Source: Candidatus Terraquivivens tengchongensis
GTDB taxonomy: Archaea > Thermoproteota > Nitrososphaeria_A > Caldarchaeales > Wolframiiraptoraceae
Length of the DNA stretch: 64,000 nt
Assembly (NCBI GenBank): GCA_023268355.1
Contig: JALNJK010000004.1
Coordinates: 62,001 to 126,000 of the forward strand
Reading direction: 5' to 3'
Part shown: in pieces, positions 62,669-64,000 of the stretch
Numbering within the stretch: position 1 is the first letter of the stretch
Layout of the letters: each line of letters starts with the position of its first letter
Program-made: the position numbers and the translations under genes
Notes under the pieces: generated by a model
The model's input: only the letters and a program-made list of their open reading frames with translations
Told to the model about the DNA's origin: nothing
Databases searched by the model: none

Positions 62669-63447
62669 ACTCCGAATCTACGATTACGTTGCTGATACGT
62701 TCTGATCGTTCGTAACAAATCTATCTTCCTGAATTCTGGCCAGAATATATCCAAAAAAACGAGCTCGCTGTATGCAGATTGCCACAAAAGAAAGTTACTT
62801 ATCCTCTCCTCACCAGATGTCCTAATTATCAAATCGGGATCAGAGTTTGGTATGCCGGACGTGTACAAATTTGACTCGATAACTTTTTCATCTATGTCGT
62901 TAACAGAAAGCTTTCCTTCCTTTACCATAATGGCTATCTTCTTTGTAGCATCAACTATTTCTGCCCTTCCACCATAAGCCACCGCTATATTCAGAAAATA
63001 ATTGTTGTAATCTTTAGTTACGCTCTCTAACTTTTCGAGCGCTCCCCTGACGTCGTCGGGTATTAGCTCTCTTCTACCGATTATCGTGACCTTTACACGA
63101 TTGTTATGTATCCTCGGGTCATTTACAAACCTCTCAGCACGTTCCTTTATCAGCCTGAATATTTCTGACAGTTCTTCCTGATCTCTTTTCAGATTTTCCG
63201 TAGAAAGAACGTAAAGCGTTACGGTCTGAATTTTTAGCTCAATGCACCACTCAAGAACTTTCTCTGCAACGTCTGCTCCAATTTTATGCCCAAAAGTGTG
63301 GTCGAACCCTTTATTCTTAGCCCAGCGCCTATTTCCGTCCAATATTAACGCTACGTGCTTTGGCATGGGGCCGTTTTTAACACTATTTATCAACCAAGCT
63401 TCATATAACCGGTATGCGCCAAATAGCTTCAGCAATTTCTGAAACAT
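62665..63447 (-). CDS. uppS: Cis-prenyltransferase (undecaprenyl diphosphate synthase family)
   Basis: 260 residues. MPKHVALILDGNRRWAKNKG holds the catalytic Asp, TLYVLSTENLKR and the C-terminal DLIIRTSGEERISNFLLWQ are diagnostic. In archaea the product is a long polyprenyl (dolichyl-type) lipid carrier. 6 nt after the upstream membrane-protein gene. Confidence 0.95.
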   Translation of the reverse strand: MFQKLLKLFGAYRLYEAWLINSVKNGPMPKHVALILDGNRRWAKNKGFDHTFGHKIGADVAEKVLEWCIELKIQTVTLYVLSTENLKRDQEELSEIFRLIKERAERFVNDPRIHNNRVKVTIIGRRELIPDDVRGALEKLESVTKDYNNYFLNIAVAYGGRAEIVDATKKIAIMVKEGKLSVNDIDEKVIESNLYTSGIPNSDPDLIIRTSGEERISNFLLWQSAYSELVFLDIFWPEFRKIDLLRTIRTYQQRNRRFGV

Positions 63448-63453
63448 ATGCTC

Positions 63454-63972
63454 TCACTTTGTTTTCTTAAAGTATGAGGCGTATGCTTTTCTCATGTATC
63501 TTGTAACTATGAAAGTTATCGTTAGGGCCGGTATGCCTAAAAGCCCTATCGTGAGTAGCATTACCACATGAGGACCAAACACTGTGGCGGAAGATGTATC
63601 CGAAAGCACCATCCCAACTCTCTTCAAGAGTGCCCATAACCATATCAACGTAACGGTAGCTTGCACAGTTCTCCAGAATTTAATGTTCTTCAAGATTATG
63701 TAATAGATGCTGTATGTAAGCACCACGAGTAACAAGCTTACAAAAATTAGATCTATGCCCCCAAGTATGAACTGACCCGTAAGCATGGGTAACATTCCTA
63801 ACCAATAATAAAAGTCTTCAGAGATTGATGGCAATTGTGCATTTTTTGGTAGTGTTGACGACGCGCTAATGTAACCCGAATAAATGCCTATGAATAGAAT
63901 AATCAACGATGAAATTATGCTAAAGGTTCTCAGCTGTACCAATGGATGCGAGGATATAAACTTCGACAACAT
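63454..63972 (-). CDS. Membrane protein of unknown function
   Basis: 172 residues with four hydrophobic segments (about 15-36, 66-92, 100-118, 133-157) and a basic end (YMRKAYASYFKKTK). Not recognised. Directly upstream of uppS with a 6-nt gap, so probably cotranscribed with it. A role in polyprenyl-lipid handling is only a guess from position. Confidence 0.7.
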   Translation of the reverse strand: MLSKFISSHPLVQLRTFSIISSLIILFIGIYSGYISASSTLPKNAQLPSISEDFYYWLGMLPMLTGQFILGGIDLIFVSLLLVVLTYSIYYIILKNIKFWRTVQATVTLIWLWALLKRVGMVLSDTSSATVFGPHVVMLLTIGLLGIPALTITFIVTRYMRKAYASYFKKTK

Positions 63973-64000
63973 TCTGAATCTCGTTGCTATTGAGTTGTCA

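Noticed and set aside
1-64000. CRISPR arrays, rRNA, insertion sequences or a prophage
   Set aside because: No regularly spaced repeats, rRNA-like stretches, transposase or phage genes were seen; the region is mostly housekeeping genes.

Overview
The window is archaeal chromosome from a lineage in or near the Thaumarchaeota/Aigarchaeota side of the TACK group. It carries PolD large subunit, archaeal/eukaryote-like ribosomal proteins (eL14, eL34, eS30, eS8, eS28, eL24), TFB, Spt4, Elf1, an RPC34-like Fe-S protein, a GINS subunit, PriS, Nop5/fibrillarin, Gar1, Cbf5 and SMC-ScpA-ScpB. PolD argues against canonical Crenarchaeota; Elf1, RPC34-like, eS30 and eL34 together argue against most Euryarchaeota. 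TTG and GTG starts are frequent, and Shine-Dalgarno (SD) motifs of the GGAGGTGAT type precede genes inside operons. The placement is inference from gene content.

Layout. 0-0.9 kb: end of a complex I operon (split nuoJ, nuoK). 0.9-4.4 kb: CPBP membrane protease, TGS-type GTPase, MFS transporter. 4.5-17 kb: argS, then the cluster rpoD-rpl18e-rpl13-rps9-rpoN-eno-rps2-MEMO, then mevalonate genes: mevalonate kinase, class II HMG-CoA reductase, HMG-CoA synthase, thiolase and DUF35. 17-19 kb: isopentenyl phosphate kinase and type 2 IPP isomerase, convergent with gltX. With GGGP synthase (37 kb) and a cis-prenyltransferase (63 kb) this covers much of isoprenoid and ether-lipid synthesis by the archaeal modified mevalonate route. 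20.8-24.7 kb: rpl7ae-rps28e-rpl24e-ndk and aIF2gamma-PIN-rpoE-spt4. 24.7-30.2 kb: Taw2-like tRNA enzyme, MarC, two convergent radical SAM proteins, a second MFS transporter. 30.3-33.2 kb: tRNA-Ser(TGA), cbf5, rpl14e, mobB, cmk. 33.3-41.8 kb: replication and RNA-end genes (PolD DP2, GINS, PriS, a RuvC-like protein with a Clp1/Grc3 kinase). 41.8-46.6 kb: rpl34e, DUF106, secY, rpl15, aconitase. 46.8-53.7 kb: MscS, purB, rps30e, nop5-fibrillarin-rnhB-THEP1-trm1. 53.7-61.4 kb: a minus-strand block rlmE, RPC34-like, tfb, gar1, srp19, rps8e, scpB, scpA, smc. 61.6-64 kb: M24 peptidase, uppS and a membrane protein.

Most notable points: (1) cbf5 is not a frameshifted pseudogene. It contains a 20-nt intron with an ideal bulge-helix-bulge fold, and splicing rebuilds the catalytic Asp codon and GGTLDP motif. 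(2) Two 48-bp palindromic elements with identical arms, equal 22-bp spacers and a conserved centre lie 16.4 kb apart. (3) A RuvC/RNase H-fold protein with an apparently complete acidic tetrad is cotranscribed with a Clp1/Grc3 polynucleotide kinase. (4) priS and scpA appear to start at non-standard codons. At priS a CTG overlaps the stop of an upstream 37-residue membrane ORF. (5) mvk and hmgA share an ACGTT(T)AACGTAA motif upstream. (6) Small genes found by reading: eS30 antisense to the end of purB, and two candidate microproteins. No CRISPR array, rRNA, insertion sequence or intein was seen, and no gap over 300 bases lacks a gene.
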